Source of the DNA: CADEED01 sp041395625
GTDB taxonomy: Bacteria; Pseudomonadota; Gammaproteobacteria; Steroidobacterales; Steroidobacteraceae
Direction: 5' to 3'
Assembly: GCA_041395625.1 (NCBI GenBank)
Contig: JAWLAE010000002.1
Coordinates: forward strand, 186,001 to 250,000
DNA: 64,000 nucleotides
Positions within the stretch are counted from its first letter, which is position 1. Each line of letters opens with the position of its first letter. Position numbers and translations under genes: made by a program. The notes under the pieces are model-generated. The model was given only the letters and a program-made list of their open reading frames with translations, was not told where the DNA came from and ran no database searches. This document shows positions 8,901-16,893 of the stretch, piece by piece.

Positions 8901-9398
8901 CACGTCCTGCTCCGCAGCCCGCAGCGTCTCCCGCGCCGCACGCTGATAAAGCTCGAGTGGGTTGTCGACCAACTGCAGGGACACGTTGCTGCGCGCAGTG
9001 ATCGGCAGCCGACTGGCGAGCGACATGTTCCAGGCGTCGATGGTCATGATCTTGAGGCGCGAGGCGTTCTCGAGCAGATCGGGATGTCGACGGCAGGCTG
9101 CCGCCGCGAGCTCGGCCGTCGTGCGAGCTGCAGCGGTATCCGCTGTCGTCAGACCGGCGAGTGCCTGTAGGACGCGCGCGCGCAATTCACCGGCAGCCTT
9201 GCGTGTAAAGGTAATCGCCAGGATCGACTCTGGTTCCGCCACCGCACCGAGCAGCTTCAGGTAGCGCTGGCTCAAGACTGTTGTCTTGCCGGAACCCGCC
9301 GGTGCCTGCAGCAGTATCGATCGCCGGATGTCGAGCGCCTCAGCGCGCGCGTGCTCGTCGGCAGCGTGCGCGTTGCCCGCCGTTCGCTCAGCTGTCAT
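5994..9398 (-). CDS. UvrD/AddA-type helicase-nuclease
   Basis: 1134 residues from the ATG at 9398. Superfamily 1A helicase: Walker A at about 33-39 (PAGSGKT), LAITFTRKAAGELRARV as motif Ia, VDEFQDTSHDQ as Walker B, QSIYQFRNAEVGLF as motif III, VYVALTRAKRSLQLY near the end of the helicase. The C-terminal RecB-type nuclease is complete: GTAVH with His 965, VVDFK with Asp 1069, and QLSRY around 1094-1098. With the preceding gene it should process double-strand breaks for recombination, like AddAB or RecBCD. Its start overlaps the end of the addB-like gene by 11 bases. Family assignment is sure; equivalence to classical AddA is inferred. Confidence 0.9.
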   Translation of the reverse strand: MTAERTAGNAHAADEHARAEALDIRRSILLQAPAGSGKTTVLSQRYLKLLGAVAEPESILAITFTRKAAGELRARVLQALAGLTTADTAAARTTAELAAAACRRHPDLLENASRLKIMTIDAWNMSLASRLPITARSNVSLQLVDNPLELYQRAARETLRAAEQDVAVRNAFDRLLAHLDNDWRRLERLIAEMLATRNHWLPHIASSSGTELATGLQASLVNVIEETLARAMHVLGPDLCAEAAQLLPTCARVVRDNDQSTVRGYQPWLTNTGMLTAAATDVERWWGLTSLVLYADYGGFVNRVNVTKGIHKDDHAFKQRFQSWFADLKQADGALDALVDVAYLPAATIDDGTRQSLVDLSQVLTYAAQMLHVMFTETGECDHVAIAGAARQALIENGQPTDLAERLDLRLQHILVDEFQDTSHDQFALLETLVAGWSPGDGRTLFLVGDPMQSIYQFRNAEVGLFIRAREQGIGDIRLEQLALLRNFRSAHELVDQANIWFGGIFPQQDDRRFGAVRHLPSLSAARDRGIGRVAVQAVAAGGRAAEAVDIVRHIGALRARAPGETIAVLASSRAHTYLISEQLRAQQIPFSGVKLTPLMEVPVVRDLEALTRALLSLGDYTAWLASLRAPWCGLTLADLLTVVDAGKATEPAGEQTMLQRLRLTVEQGLLDAATHVRAEGFAQVITECLLERGRRSLAEWVESTWLRLDGPATCQTPDDLASSEAFFAALQTLERQGNTLQGSDIEALLEDLHAPGGTTSPDAVVVTTIFQAKGLEYDHVIVPGIGRRPQRDKDPLLRWLELPRAAGEEALTQSDLLLAPIKCPNEPDGELHKLIKRFKARRAAFERARVLYVALTRAKRSLQLYVHPQSDKDRVLQAARGTLLEPLWPSVSAPCNALTMLGAETAAAPVAPRSNLLRRLSTDWRRPGVPPDPVRTPLEIGSLDEALEYRWAGETARHIGTAVHAALETIAVTGAVADAARVAIIRSHLRADLAALGVPVDELEDATSVAESAIDRTLSDTRGRWILSDQHEDAASELALTGLENQRVVSVVIDRTFVDESGVRWVVDFKTSPHEGGSIEEFLREQTKRYRPQLSRYVRLLGKLKQCEVRAGLYFPLLAIWQECSLATQPETE

Positions 9399-12132
9399 GC
9401 GCCGCCTGGTCGTTCTCGTCGGTCTCGTCAACTTCCAGCGGCAGTTCAGCGCGCCGACAGAGCGTGGTGAGATGACAGGTCTTGCATTGGTTGTAGTCGT
9501 AGGGATCGACAGCGGCGTGCCCCGCGAGATACTCGCGCGCCAACGAGTCGACCATTGCTTGCCACTGCCCGATCGCCGACCGCCAGCGCTCAGTCTCCGT
9601 CTCACCGGCCAACACCAGCGGGGCGTGCCGACTGGCTCCCCTCGGTTTGTTCTCCCTGGAGAAGCTGCTGACGCCGGGAATGGTGCCGGCTGTCGCGCTG
9701 CGGCCGACGTACTTCGCGACGCCGCGTGTCAGATACAGCCGCGCCAGCGTGCGAACGTCAACACCCTCCTCGACCAGCACTTTGGCGTACACCAGCAGCT
9801 GCGGATCGAGGAGCCGCTCGCGCAGCCAGCCCAAGGCTTTGTCCCGGCCGGATTTGTAGTCGATGATCGCCACCGCACCAGTCGGCCCGTCCAAATGGTC
9901 GATCCGATCGATCGCAAAGCGGAATTGTCCGCCGCCGATGACCGCATTGCGCTTGCTTTCCCGCTCTCGTACCGCGAACGGCGGCCGCGTTGCATCGGCG
10001 TCTACTGAGCGCAGCAACAGATCGGACAGACGCTGCTGCTCGCGGCGCAAGGACTGGCGCAGATGTTCCGGCTCACCATGCGGGAACACCGCCGTCCGCG
10101 ATTTGCCGACGACCTCCTCGATCAGATCGATCTGTTCGGCTCGCGACAGATCCATCAACCGAGCTTGAGTCTCGACGCACTGCCAGAACAGCTCCAGTGC
10201 TTTGTGCAGCCAAAGCCCCCGGTCGCGCGGATCGATCCCGGGTTCTGGCAGCTCGAGCCTGTCGGCATCGAGCCGCAGTTCGGCATAGGCGCGGAATGGA
10301 CAGCGGGTCTGCAGATCGAAGACGGTAACCCCATGCGTCACCGGTTGCGATGGATTCCAGGCGGTACCTTGCGTATCCGGGAGCAACTCGAAACGTGAGG
10401 TATCGGTCAGGTCACCGGCCAGTGTCACAGCGAGCGATGTCGGACCTGCTGTCGGACCCCGGTGTGCTGACGAGCTGGCCGGCCGCCAGTTTGCGGGTCG
10501 TACCAGCACGCTCGGAATGGTTTCGGCTTGGTCGCGTACCAGCGGTGCCGAATAAACTAACAATTCAGTCGATTGTGACCAATCCTGCAGCGCGCGGCCC
10601 GCGCGCGCGCGTTGGCCGATGGCGTTCGCCGTCTCGATACCCGCGTCGATCTGCACGCGGGTGGGCAGCAAGGCGTGTGGCGCAGGCGGCGGCGGCCACT
10701 GGTCCGCGTTTAGCCCCATGACCCAGATGCCGTCGTAGCGCGCGACCGGCGGGCCCAGCGAGTCGGTGACGATCACGGGAACATCGCGACTGGCCGCCTC
10801 GAAGGGCGTGTCGGCGGCCAGGTCAGCCAGGCAATCGACGGCGGCACTCAGATCGAGGTCACCTGCGGTGAACCCAAGGCTCGCGAATTCGACCAGCAAT
10901 TCCTGCCAGCGGTGTAGCGTCTGCTGCTCGGCGCTGTTGAGCGCGCGCTCGCCCGGCCAGCCGCTCGCGTGCAGGGCTGCGGTGAAGGCCTGTGCCCAGT
11001 GGCTGCTCGACCCCCTGCGGCGCGGCAATGCCTCAACGGCGCCGCGGAGTTGCTGCGCCAGCTGTGCGCCCGCAAGTCGCAAAGCTTTGGGTGCGCGCGC
11101 CATGCTGCCGGCCAGTGACTGCGCGTTCAGTTCAAGCTGCCCTTGCTTGCGCAGCCACCGGTCCAACAACGCTCGTTGGTCTGCATCGACGGTCCGACCA
11201 TACGGAGCCTGAAGCCAAGCGCTGAGCTCCGTAAATTGCAGCGGCCGACTCAACAATCGCAAAGTTTGTAACGCCTGCCGCAGCATAGGGAATTCGACGA
11301 GCATGCGGCCGCCCTCAATGGCGTAGGCGCGTGAATGGTCGCTCGCCTGCAGCCAGCGGGTCGGCTCCAGCACCTGCGAGAGCGTGCGTTCCAGAAGGTC
11401 GCGTCGGCCATGCAGATCTGGTGCCACCAGCAGTAGTCGGCGCCGCGGATCCGAGCGCAACTGCTGCTCGCACCAGCGTACCGCCTCAACGCACTCCTCC
11501 TCCACTGACGCAGGACCGACGAAGCGCGATGCTACGGCGGCTGCGGAATTCGTAACGAACGTGCAGCGGTGCTGTTGCAGCGTCGAGCGCAGTGCGCCGG
11601 GTAGCGCCAGCGTGGCGGGTGCCGCGGGTGGCGTCGCGCGCATGGACAGCCCGGCCAGCTGCCGTCGCAATGGCGATGCATTGAGCTGCAGGCAGCGCTG
11701 CTCGAACCGCTGCAGCGCGTCCGTGAGCAACGCTGTTTCAGGAGAAATCGTGCGCTGCATCGACGTTCGATCGAGTTGCCATTCGTCCATGAGCCGGACC
11801 GCGACTCGCAACTGCTTCGCCAGTGCGCGGCGCGTTAGGTAGTCATGCTCTGGCACCAGCCCGGCGCTGATCGATCGGAACAGTGCCCATTCTTCCCGAG
11901 CTGTCAACAGTCGCGAATCGCTGTTCGACTCACGCCGCTGCCCGTCCCGGTAAGCGTCCAGCGCCCACTGCTCGAACGTTTGGACGATTGGCGTCGCCCA
12001 GACCTCGTTGCCGGCGGCGATTTGCTCATCGGCATAGGCGCTGCGCACGGCGGCGGCCCGCTGCGCGGTGCCGACGATCAACGGACGGCCATCTTCGAAT
12101 ATCGTCTGAAGATCAGGAGAAAATCTTTTCAA
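9388..12132 (-). CDS. AddB-like DNA repair nuclease with iron-sulfur cysteines
   Basis: 914 residues from a TTG start at 12132. It matches the roughly 900-residue AddB-related family often annotated as probable DNA repair protein. The N-terminal helicase-like half has no Walker A (LIVGTAQRAAAV sits in its place), so it is unlikely to hydrolyse ATP. The nuclease domain has His 643, Asp 758 and Lys 760 (IIDYKSG) and the QLLVY helix near 778-782. Four cysteines, C611, C883, C886 and C892, frame it as in the AddB iron-sulfur staple. The start codon lacks a clear Shine-Dalgarno sequence and lies in an AT-rich patch. It likely works as a heterodimer with the downstream gene. Confidence 0.85.
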   Translation of the reverse strand: MKRFSPDLQTIFEDGRPLIVGTAQRAAAVRSAYADEQIAAGNEVWATPIVQTFEQWALDAYRDGQRRESNSDSRLLTAREEWALFRSISAGLVPEHDYLTRRALAKQLRVAVRLMDEWQLDRTSMQRTISPETALLTDALQRFEQRCLQLNASPLRRQLAGLSMRATPPAAPATLALPGALRSTLQQHRCTFVTNSAAAVASRFVGPASVEEECVEAVRWCEQQLRSDPRRRLLLVAPDLHGRRDLLERTLSQVLEPTRWLQASDHSRAYAIEGGRMLVEFPMLRQALQTLRLLSRPLQFTELSAWLQAPYGRTVDADQRALLDRWLRKQGQLELNAQSLAGSMARAPKALRLAGAQLAQQLRGAVEALPRRRGSSSHWAQAFTAALHASGWPGERALNSAEQQTLHRWQELLVEFASLGFTAGDLDLSAAVDCLADLAADTPFEAASRDVPVIVTDSLGPPVARYDGIWVMGLNADQWPPPPAPHALLPTRVQIDAGIETANAIGQRARAGRALQDWSQSTELLVYSAPLVRDQAETIPSVLVRPANWRPASSSAHRGPTAGPTSLAVTLAGDLTDTSRFELLPDTQGTAWNPSQPVTHGVTVFDLQTRCPFRAYAELRLDADRLELPEPGIDPRDRGLWLHKALELFWQCVETQARLMDLSRAEQIDLIEEVVGKSRTAVFPHGEPEHLRQSLRREQQRLSDLLLRSVDADATRPPFAVRERESKRNAVIGGGQFRFAIDRIDHLDGPTGAVAIIDYKSGRDKALGWLRERLLDPQLLVYAKVLVEEGVDVRTLARLYLTRGVAKYVGRSATAGTIPGVSSFSRENKPRGASRHAPLVLAGETETERWRSAIGQWQAMVDSLAREYLAGHAAVDPYDYNQCKTCHLTTLCRRAELPLEVDETDENDQAAHDS

Positions 12133-12172
12133 GAACAGCTATCTACAATATAAATATAGAAACTACTTGAAA
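12105..12172. other. AT-rich junction between alaA-like gene and addB-like gene
   Basis: Of bases 12121-12170 I count 12 G or C (24%), against a strongly GC-rich background. The patch covers the last codons of the aminotransferase, the 30-base gap and the first codons of the addB-like gene. On the minus strand it offers several TATATT/TATTGT-like hexamers and may be the addB promoter. Confidence 0.6.
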
Positions 12173-13437
12173 CGCGTCTGCGCCTCGACCACGCGGCTAC
12201 GGACGGCGCGCGGCTGGGATGCATACTCCGTCAATAGATCCTCGATCCGACCGAACACCTTCTGCAACAGCTGGGCGTCCGGCAAGGTAGTTACTCGGAA
12301 ATGATCACGGTAAGGTACGTTGAAACTCACGCCGGGGGCGACCAGCACGTGCTTGCGTTCCAGTAAGTCCAGGGCAAAGGCGTGATCATCGAAGTCCGGC
12401 AGCTCGTCGGTTCGCACTCGGACGAACGCATACATGGCGCCGCGTGGTGGCGCCAGCGTGAGATGCCGGCTGGCACGAGTGGCGTCGACGATGGCGCGTC
12501 GCGATTCGTACAGCCGCCCGCCCGGCACGATCAGTTCCTTGATGCTCTGATAACCACCGAGCGCCGTCTGCACGGACCACTGCGCCGGCACGTTGCTGCA
12601 CAGGCGCAGCGACGACAGCAATTCCAAAGCAGCCAAATAGTCTGGCGCGATGCGTGTGTGACCCGAAAGCACCGCCCACCCTACCCGGTAGCCGCAGGCG
12701 CGATACACCTTGGATAGTCCCGACATCGTCACGCAAAGCGTGTCGTGCACGAGCGTCGCCAGCGGCACGAACGTGGCGTCGTCGTAGACCATCTGGTCAT
12801 AGATTTCATCGGCGAAGACGACGAGCTTGTGACGCTCCGCCAACTGCGCGATGGCTCGCAGGAGCTCCGTGGAATAGACGGCGCCCGTGGGGTTATTGGG
12901 ATTGATGACGACGATGGCGCGCGTTCGAGGCGTGATGAGCGTCGCCAGGTCCTCGACGGCCGGCTGAAAATCGTTCTCGGGCTTGCATGGATAATGCACG
13001 GCGCGGCCACGATTCAGTGTTACCGCCGCGGTCCACAACGGGTAGTCCGGACTCGGGATCAGCACTTCATCGCCGTCATTGAGCAGGGCGCGCATCGTCA
13101 GATCGATCAGCTCGCTGACACCATTGCCGATGAACACTTCGTCAGCACTGACACCAAACACGCCGCGCGCCTGCTGCTGCATCACGATCGCTTCGCGCGC
13201 TGGGAAAATGCCTTTCTGGTGGCAATAACCCTCGGCGACCGACAGGTTTTCGATCATCGCCAGACGCATGGTTTCTGGCGTTCGGAACCCGAAGGCACCC
13301 GGATTGCCGATGTTGAGTGAAATGATCTCGTGGCCCATGCGCTCGAGCTCCTGGGCCCGATGTGCGAGTCGGCCGCGGATTTCGTACTTCACATTGCGCA
13401 GCGCGTCGCTGGAACGGATCGGTGCTTCCTGGGTCAT
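12163..13437 (-). CDS. alaA: Pyridoxal-phosphate alanine-type aminotransferase
   Basis: 424 residues, class I/II aminotransferase fold. The N-terminal pattern NVKYEIRGRL...LNIGNPGAFGF matches the AlaA (glutamate-pyruvate transaminase) group, which makes alanine from pyruvate. PLP binding is shown by NPNNPTGAVYS, FADEIYDQMVYD and the Schiff-base Lys 243 in SGLSKVYRACG; RVTTLP near the end carries the carboxylate-binding Arg. I start at the ATG at 13437, aligned with known AlaA proteins; the frame stays open upstream to 13539 but crosses a terminator-like hairpin. It precedes addB-addA by 30 bases on the same strand. Confidence 0.85.
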   Translation of the reverse strand: MTQEAPIRSSDALRNVKYEIRGRLAHRAQELERMGHEIISLNIGNPGAFGFRTPETMRLAMIENLSVAEGYCHQKGIFPAREAIVMQQQARGVFGVSADEVFIGNGVSELIDLTMRALLNDGDEVLIPSPDYPLWTAAVTLNRGRAVHYPCKPENDFQPAVEDLATLITPRTRAIVVINPNNPTGAVYSTELLRAIAQLAERHKLVVFADEIYDQMVYDDATFVPLATLVHDTLCVTMSGLSKVYRACGYRVGWAVLSGHTRIAPDYLAALELLSSLRLCSNVPAQWSVQTALGGYQSIKELIVPGGRLYESRRAIVDATRASRHLTLAPPRGAMYAFVRVRTDELPDFDDHAFALDLLERKHVLVAPGVSFNVPYRDHFRVTTLPDAQLLQKVFGRIEDLLTEYASQPRAVRSRVVEAQTRFK

Positions 13438-13458
13438 AACCTGTGTCAATCGGTAGTC

Positions 13459-13484
13459 AAAAAAGGCGGGCTCAAGCCCGCCTT
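13459..13484 (-). terminator. Intrinsic terminator-like hairpin in the leader of the alaA-like gene
   Basis: Read on the minus strand, AAGGCGGGCT pairs perfectly with AGCCCGCCTT around a two-base loop and is followed by six T residues. It sits 22-47 bases upstream of the aminotransferase start. The only upstream gene is divergent, so this is either an attenuator of alaA or the end of a short leader RNA. Confidence 0.7.
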
Positions 13485-13573
13485 GTACAGTACCGTGCGG
13501 CTGCGGAATCTGCAGCATTTCTGATGCTATTCTGAGCACACGTCGAATCTATCGACGAGGACAGAGGCGTTTT

Positions 13574-14767
13574 ATGGACGGAAATCTCAGCGGTCCGCTC
13601 ACCCCGATCGATCGAGTCGCGCGCCCAACCCATGATGAGCGCGCCCGCCAGCGATTCGTCTCCAGTTTGCGCAAACGAGTGATGGTGGATATGGCACAGC
13701 GCCTGCGCGCAATCTATCACCAGGTGGTGCTACCAGAGTTCAAGGCACGGCACCGGCGTACGCCACGTGACGGCCGTGAGATCCGCCGAGCAATGCTGGC
13801 CAATCGCTATTTTCGCGCCTGGAGCACCCTGCGCTATGTCGCCCAGGAGCAAACCTGGTGGAGCGTCCAGCCGCAGGTCGAGCGCAATGCCGCGCGTATC
13901 AATGCCGTGGCGCGCGCGGTGGCGCAATCAACCGGCGCTGGTTCGTTGCGCCTCGATCCGAAGCTCGTCATTCCGCGCGATGTGTCGGCCATGGACATAC
14001 ACCTGATGCCCGGCTGCTTTCACACTGAGTACGTGCCGAACGATGCGACGCTCGGCGCCCTGTATGCACATGGCACCCAGGTGTTCAGCGCTGGCCTCAA
14101 ACTCAGGATCAAGGGCGGCGGCGTCGGCAAATCGATCGCCGAGTGGCTGCGCATCCGGTTCCCCGATCTGCAGCCGCAGAGAATTCTCGACATTGGCACG
14201 ACCGACGGCAAGAACCTGCTGCCGTATCTCGACGTTTTCCCGATGACCGAAGGCCATGGAATCGACGTCGGGGCGCCGATGTTGCGTTATGGGCATGCGC
14301 TGGCGCGCTCACAAGGCTACAACGCGCACTATGCGCAGATGGACGCGCGACGCATGACCTACCCGAACGACCACTTCGATCTGGTCGTGTCGAGCTTCTT
14401 CCTGCATGAACAGTCAGAGAGCGCCAACCGCGCCATTTTGAAGGAGATTTATCGGGTACTGAAGCCAGGCGGGGTCATGGTGCATATGGAGTTGCCGCCT
14501 GCCGAAGAGTGCGACGACTATTACAACTTCTATCTGGACTGGGACGCCTACTACAACAACGAGCCGCACTATGCGGGGTTTCGCGCCGCGAGTCCGTTGT
14601 TGGAGTGCGCGCGCGCTGGGTTCCCGCCCGGCCAATGCTTCAAGACGCGCATACCTAACTACACCACCGTACCGGACGCCGAGTTCGCGGCCGTGGCACG
14701 CGGCGACAAGCCGGCCCCGCCCCATGGTAACGGCGCCAGCTGGTTCATCTTTGGCGGCGTGAAGTAA
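13574..14767 (+). CDS. Class I SAM-dependent methyltransferase with N-terminal extension
   Basis: 397 residues. Residues from about 200 form a Rossmann-type methyltransferase: ILDIGTTDGKNLLPYL is motif I (SAM binding, with DIGTTDG instead of the common D-G-G-G-G), DLVVSSFFLHEQ is motif II region, IYRVLKPGGVMVHME is the UbiE-like motif III. The first 195 residues are mostly helical and not recognised. The acceptor substrate is unknown. Three bases separate it from zwf, so it is probably cotranscribed with the pentose phosphate genes, though no functional link is evident. A purine-rich AGAGG lies upstream of the start. Confidence 0.75.
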   Translation: MDGNLSGPLTPIDRVARPTHDERARQRFVSSLRKRVMVDMAQRLRAIYHQVVLPEFKARHRRTPRDGREIRRAMLANRYFRAWSTLRYVAQEQTWWSVQPQVERNAARINAVARAVAQSTGAGSLRLDPKLVIPRDVSAMDIHLMPGCFHTEYVPNDATLGALYAHGTQVFSAGLKLRIKGGGVGKSIAEWLRIRFPDLQPQRILDIGTTDGKNLLPYLDVFPMTEGHGIDVGAPMLRYGHALARSQGYNAHYAQMDARRMTYPNDHFDLVVSSFFLHEQSESANRAILKEIYRVLKPGGVMVHMELPPAEECDDYYNFYLDWDAYYNNEPHYAGFRAASPLLECARAGFPPGQCFKTRIPNYTTVPDAEFAAVARGDKPAPPHGNGASWFIFGGVK

Positions 14768-14770
14768 GGC

Positions 14771-16171
14771 ATGGCACCTTTGACGACCGATGCACTGGTC
14801 GTGTTTGGCATCACCGGTGATCTTGCGTACAAGAAGATTTTTCCGGCGCTCTATCAATTGACGCTGCGTGGTCGGCTCGAGGTGCCGATCATCGGTGTGG
14901 CGCGCGGCGGCTTTGGGCTAGACGCACTCCGCGAGCGTATCCGCGAAAGCGTGGCGCGCGACGTCGAGTCCGTCGACCAGTCGGCCCTGCGGAAACTGTG
15001 CGCACAGGTGAACTACGTCGACGGCGACTACCAGAACGCCGCCACGTTTCGGGCGCTGAAGCGAGAGCTGGGCACAGCCTCGCATCCGTTGCACTATCTG
15101 GCAATTCCGCCCAGTCTGTTTCGTACCGTCGTGAGCCAACTGGGCGACGCGGGTGCTGCGGCTGGCGCGCGCGTCATGGTCGAGAAGCCGCTCGGTCGCG
15201 ATCTCGACTCGGCACGCACGATCAATCGCGAGCTGCATCGTCATTTCGACGAGCAGGCAATCTTCCGGATAGATCACTATCTCGGCAAGGAGCCCGTGCA
15301 GAATCTGCTCTATTTCCGCTTCGCCAACGCCACCTTCGAGCCACTGTGGAATCGCAACCACATCGAGCAGGTGCAGATCACCATGGCAGAGCAATTCGAT
15401 GTGCAGGGCCGTGGCAAGCTGTACGAAGAACTGGGTGCCATCCGCGATGTCGTGCAGAATCATTTGCTGCAGGTGCTGGCAATTCTTGCGATGGAACCGC
15501 CCACATCGATGGACAGCGAGGCCCTGCGCGACGAAAAGATCAAGATCCTCCGCGCTTTGGCCGTGCACGGTGATCGCTCCGTGGTGCGTGGGCAATACGA
15601 GGGCTACCGTCAGGAGTCCGGCGTCGCCGCCAATTCCGACGTGGAAACCTATGCTGCCTTTCGGTTCGGGATCGAATCCTGGCGCTGGTCGGGAGTGCCG
15701 TTCTTCATCCGCACGGGCAAGGCGCTCGAACAAACCTCGACCGAAGTCATGGTCACCTTCAATCGACCGCCGCAGCAATTGTTCGACGAGCCGTCCGCCG
15801 ATCGCATCAACTATCTGCGCTTCCGGCTCGGTCCGGATCGAGTCGCGATTGCGCTGGGCGCACGTGTCAAGTCTGCGGGCGAAGCCATGGAAGGCCGCAC
15901 GGTGGAGTTGTTTGCCAGCAACGCCGAGACGCAAGAAATGAGTCCTTATGAACGCCTGATCGCCGATGCGATGCGTGGCGACCAGCGGTTGTTCGCGCGC
16001 CAGGACGCCGTCGAGGCGGCATGGGAATTCGTCGATCATCTGCTGGCGCGGGCACCTTCCGTCGAGTTCTATGCACCCGGCAGCTGGGGTCCAGCCACCG
16101 CCGACCGGCTTGTGGAACGGCACGGGGGTTGGTACAACCCTCATCCCGAGCGAGATCCGCCATGCACTTGA
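14771..16171 (+). CDS. zwf: Glucose-6-phosphate 1-dehydrogenase
   Basis: 466 residues. GITGDLAYKKIFPALYQL is the N-terminal nucleotide-binding motif, and RIDHYLGKE at about 166-174 is the substrate-binding active-site signature with the catalytic His/Lys pair. FFIRTGKAL and YERLIADAMRGD are further family blocks. It oxidises glucose 6-phosphate to 6-phosphogluconolactone, making NADPH. The stop overlaps the pgl start by ten bases. Confidence 0.97.
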   Translation: MAPLTTDALVVFGITGDLAYKKIFPALYQLTLRGRLEVPIIGVARGGFGLDALRERIRESVARDVESVDQSALRKLCAQVNYVDGDYQNAATFRALKRELGTASHPLHYLAIPPSLFRTVVSQLGDAGAAAGARVMVEKPLGRDLDSARTINRELHRHFDEQAIFRIDHYLGKEPVQNLLYFRFANATFEPLWNRNHIEQVQITMAEQFDVQGRGKLYEELGAIRDVVQNHLLQVLAILAMEPPTSMDSEALRDEKIKILRALAVHGDRSVVRGQYEGYRQESGVAANSDVETYAAFRFGIESWRWSGVPFFIRTGKALEQTSTEVMVTFNRPPQQLFDEPSADRINYLRFRLGPDRVAIALGARVKSAGEAMEGRTVELFASNAETQEMSPYERLIADAMRGDQRLFARQDAVEAAWEFVDHLLARAPSVEFYAPGSWGPATADRLVERHGGWYNPHPERDPPCT

Positions 16172-16893
16172 TCGTTGAAGCCGACGCCACATCGGTCGCC
16201 ACGCGCGCCGCCGACTGGATGGCTGCGGCCATCGCCGATGACATCGCCGAGCGTGGCCGGGCGATCGTGGCATTGAGCGGAGGGCGCACGCCGTGGCGCA
16301 CGTTTGCTGAACTGGCCAAACGCAAGCTGCCGTGGGAATCGACCCATCTCGCGCAGGTGGACGAACGCGTCGTGCCGGCCGATGACGACCGACGCAATGC
16401 CAAACTGATGCAGAAAATTTTCGTGGCGGAAGGTGCTGTGCTCGATGAGCACCTGCACACGATGCCAGTCGACGTCGCCGAATCGGAGCTGGACAACGCC
16501 GCGGGTCGCTATGGAGAGCGCCTCGCGTTGCTGTGTGGCGGGCGGCTGTGGCTGGATCTCGTGCAGCTCGGGCTCGGCGACGATGGTCACACCGCATCGT
16601 TGGTTCCTAACGACCCGGTCCTCGATGAGCGCGAGCGGGATGTCGTGGTGACTCGCGAATATTTTGGCACGCGTCGCATGACGCTCACCTACCCGGCGAT
16701 CAATCGCGCCCGCCGGATTCTCTGGCTGATCACTGGTAGCAGCAAGTCGGCGGTGCTGACGGCCCTGCTGGCCCAGGGCGGCACCACCGATGATTATGCT
16801 GCCATGCCATCCCTGGGCATTTCACGCGAGCGCGCTACTGTCATCGCTGACGCAGCGGCTGCTCAGGACTTGCCGGCAGACTTCACCGCGTGA
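16162..16893 (+). CDS. pgl: 6-phosphogluconolactonase
   Basis: 243 residues from the ATG at 16162, inside the end of zwf. NagB/RpiA fold with ALSGGRTPWRTFAELA (phosphate loop), HLAQVDERVVPADDDRRN and LGLGDDGHTASLVPND, the DevB-type signature with the catalytic His. It hydrolyses the lactone made by Zwf. No clear ribosome site is needed as it is coupled to zwf. Its 3' end overlaps the convergent gnd by 31 bases. Confidence 0.95.
   Translation: MHLIVEADATSVATRAADWMAAAIADDIAERGRAIVALSGGRTPWRTFAELAKRKLPWESTHLAQVDERVVPADDDRRNAKLMQKIFVAEGAVLDEHLHTMPVDVAESELDNAAGRYGERLALLCGGRLWLDLVQLGLGDDGHTASLVPNDPVLDERERDVVVTREYFGTRRMTLTYPAINRARRILWLITGSSKSAVLTALLAQGGTTDDYAAMPSLGISRERATVIADAAAAQDLPADFTA

Noticed and set aside
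7650..9170. Open frame of 506 codons on the plus strand inside the addA-like gene
   Set aside because: Lies wholly opposite a helicase with all motifs. No start context or recognisable domain.
9399..9605. 69-codon N-terminal extension of the addA-like gene
   Set aside because: It lies inside addB and has Arg/Thr-rich shadow composition; the ATG at 9398 begins just before the helicase motif I.
14918..16597. Open frame of 559 codons on the minus strand opposite zwf and pgl
   Set aside because: It is fully antisense to two genes with unmistakable motifs, has low-complexity Arg/His/Ala composition and no family signature. Long antisense frames are common at this GC content.
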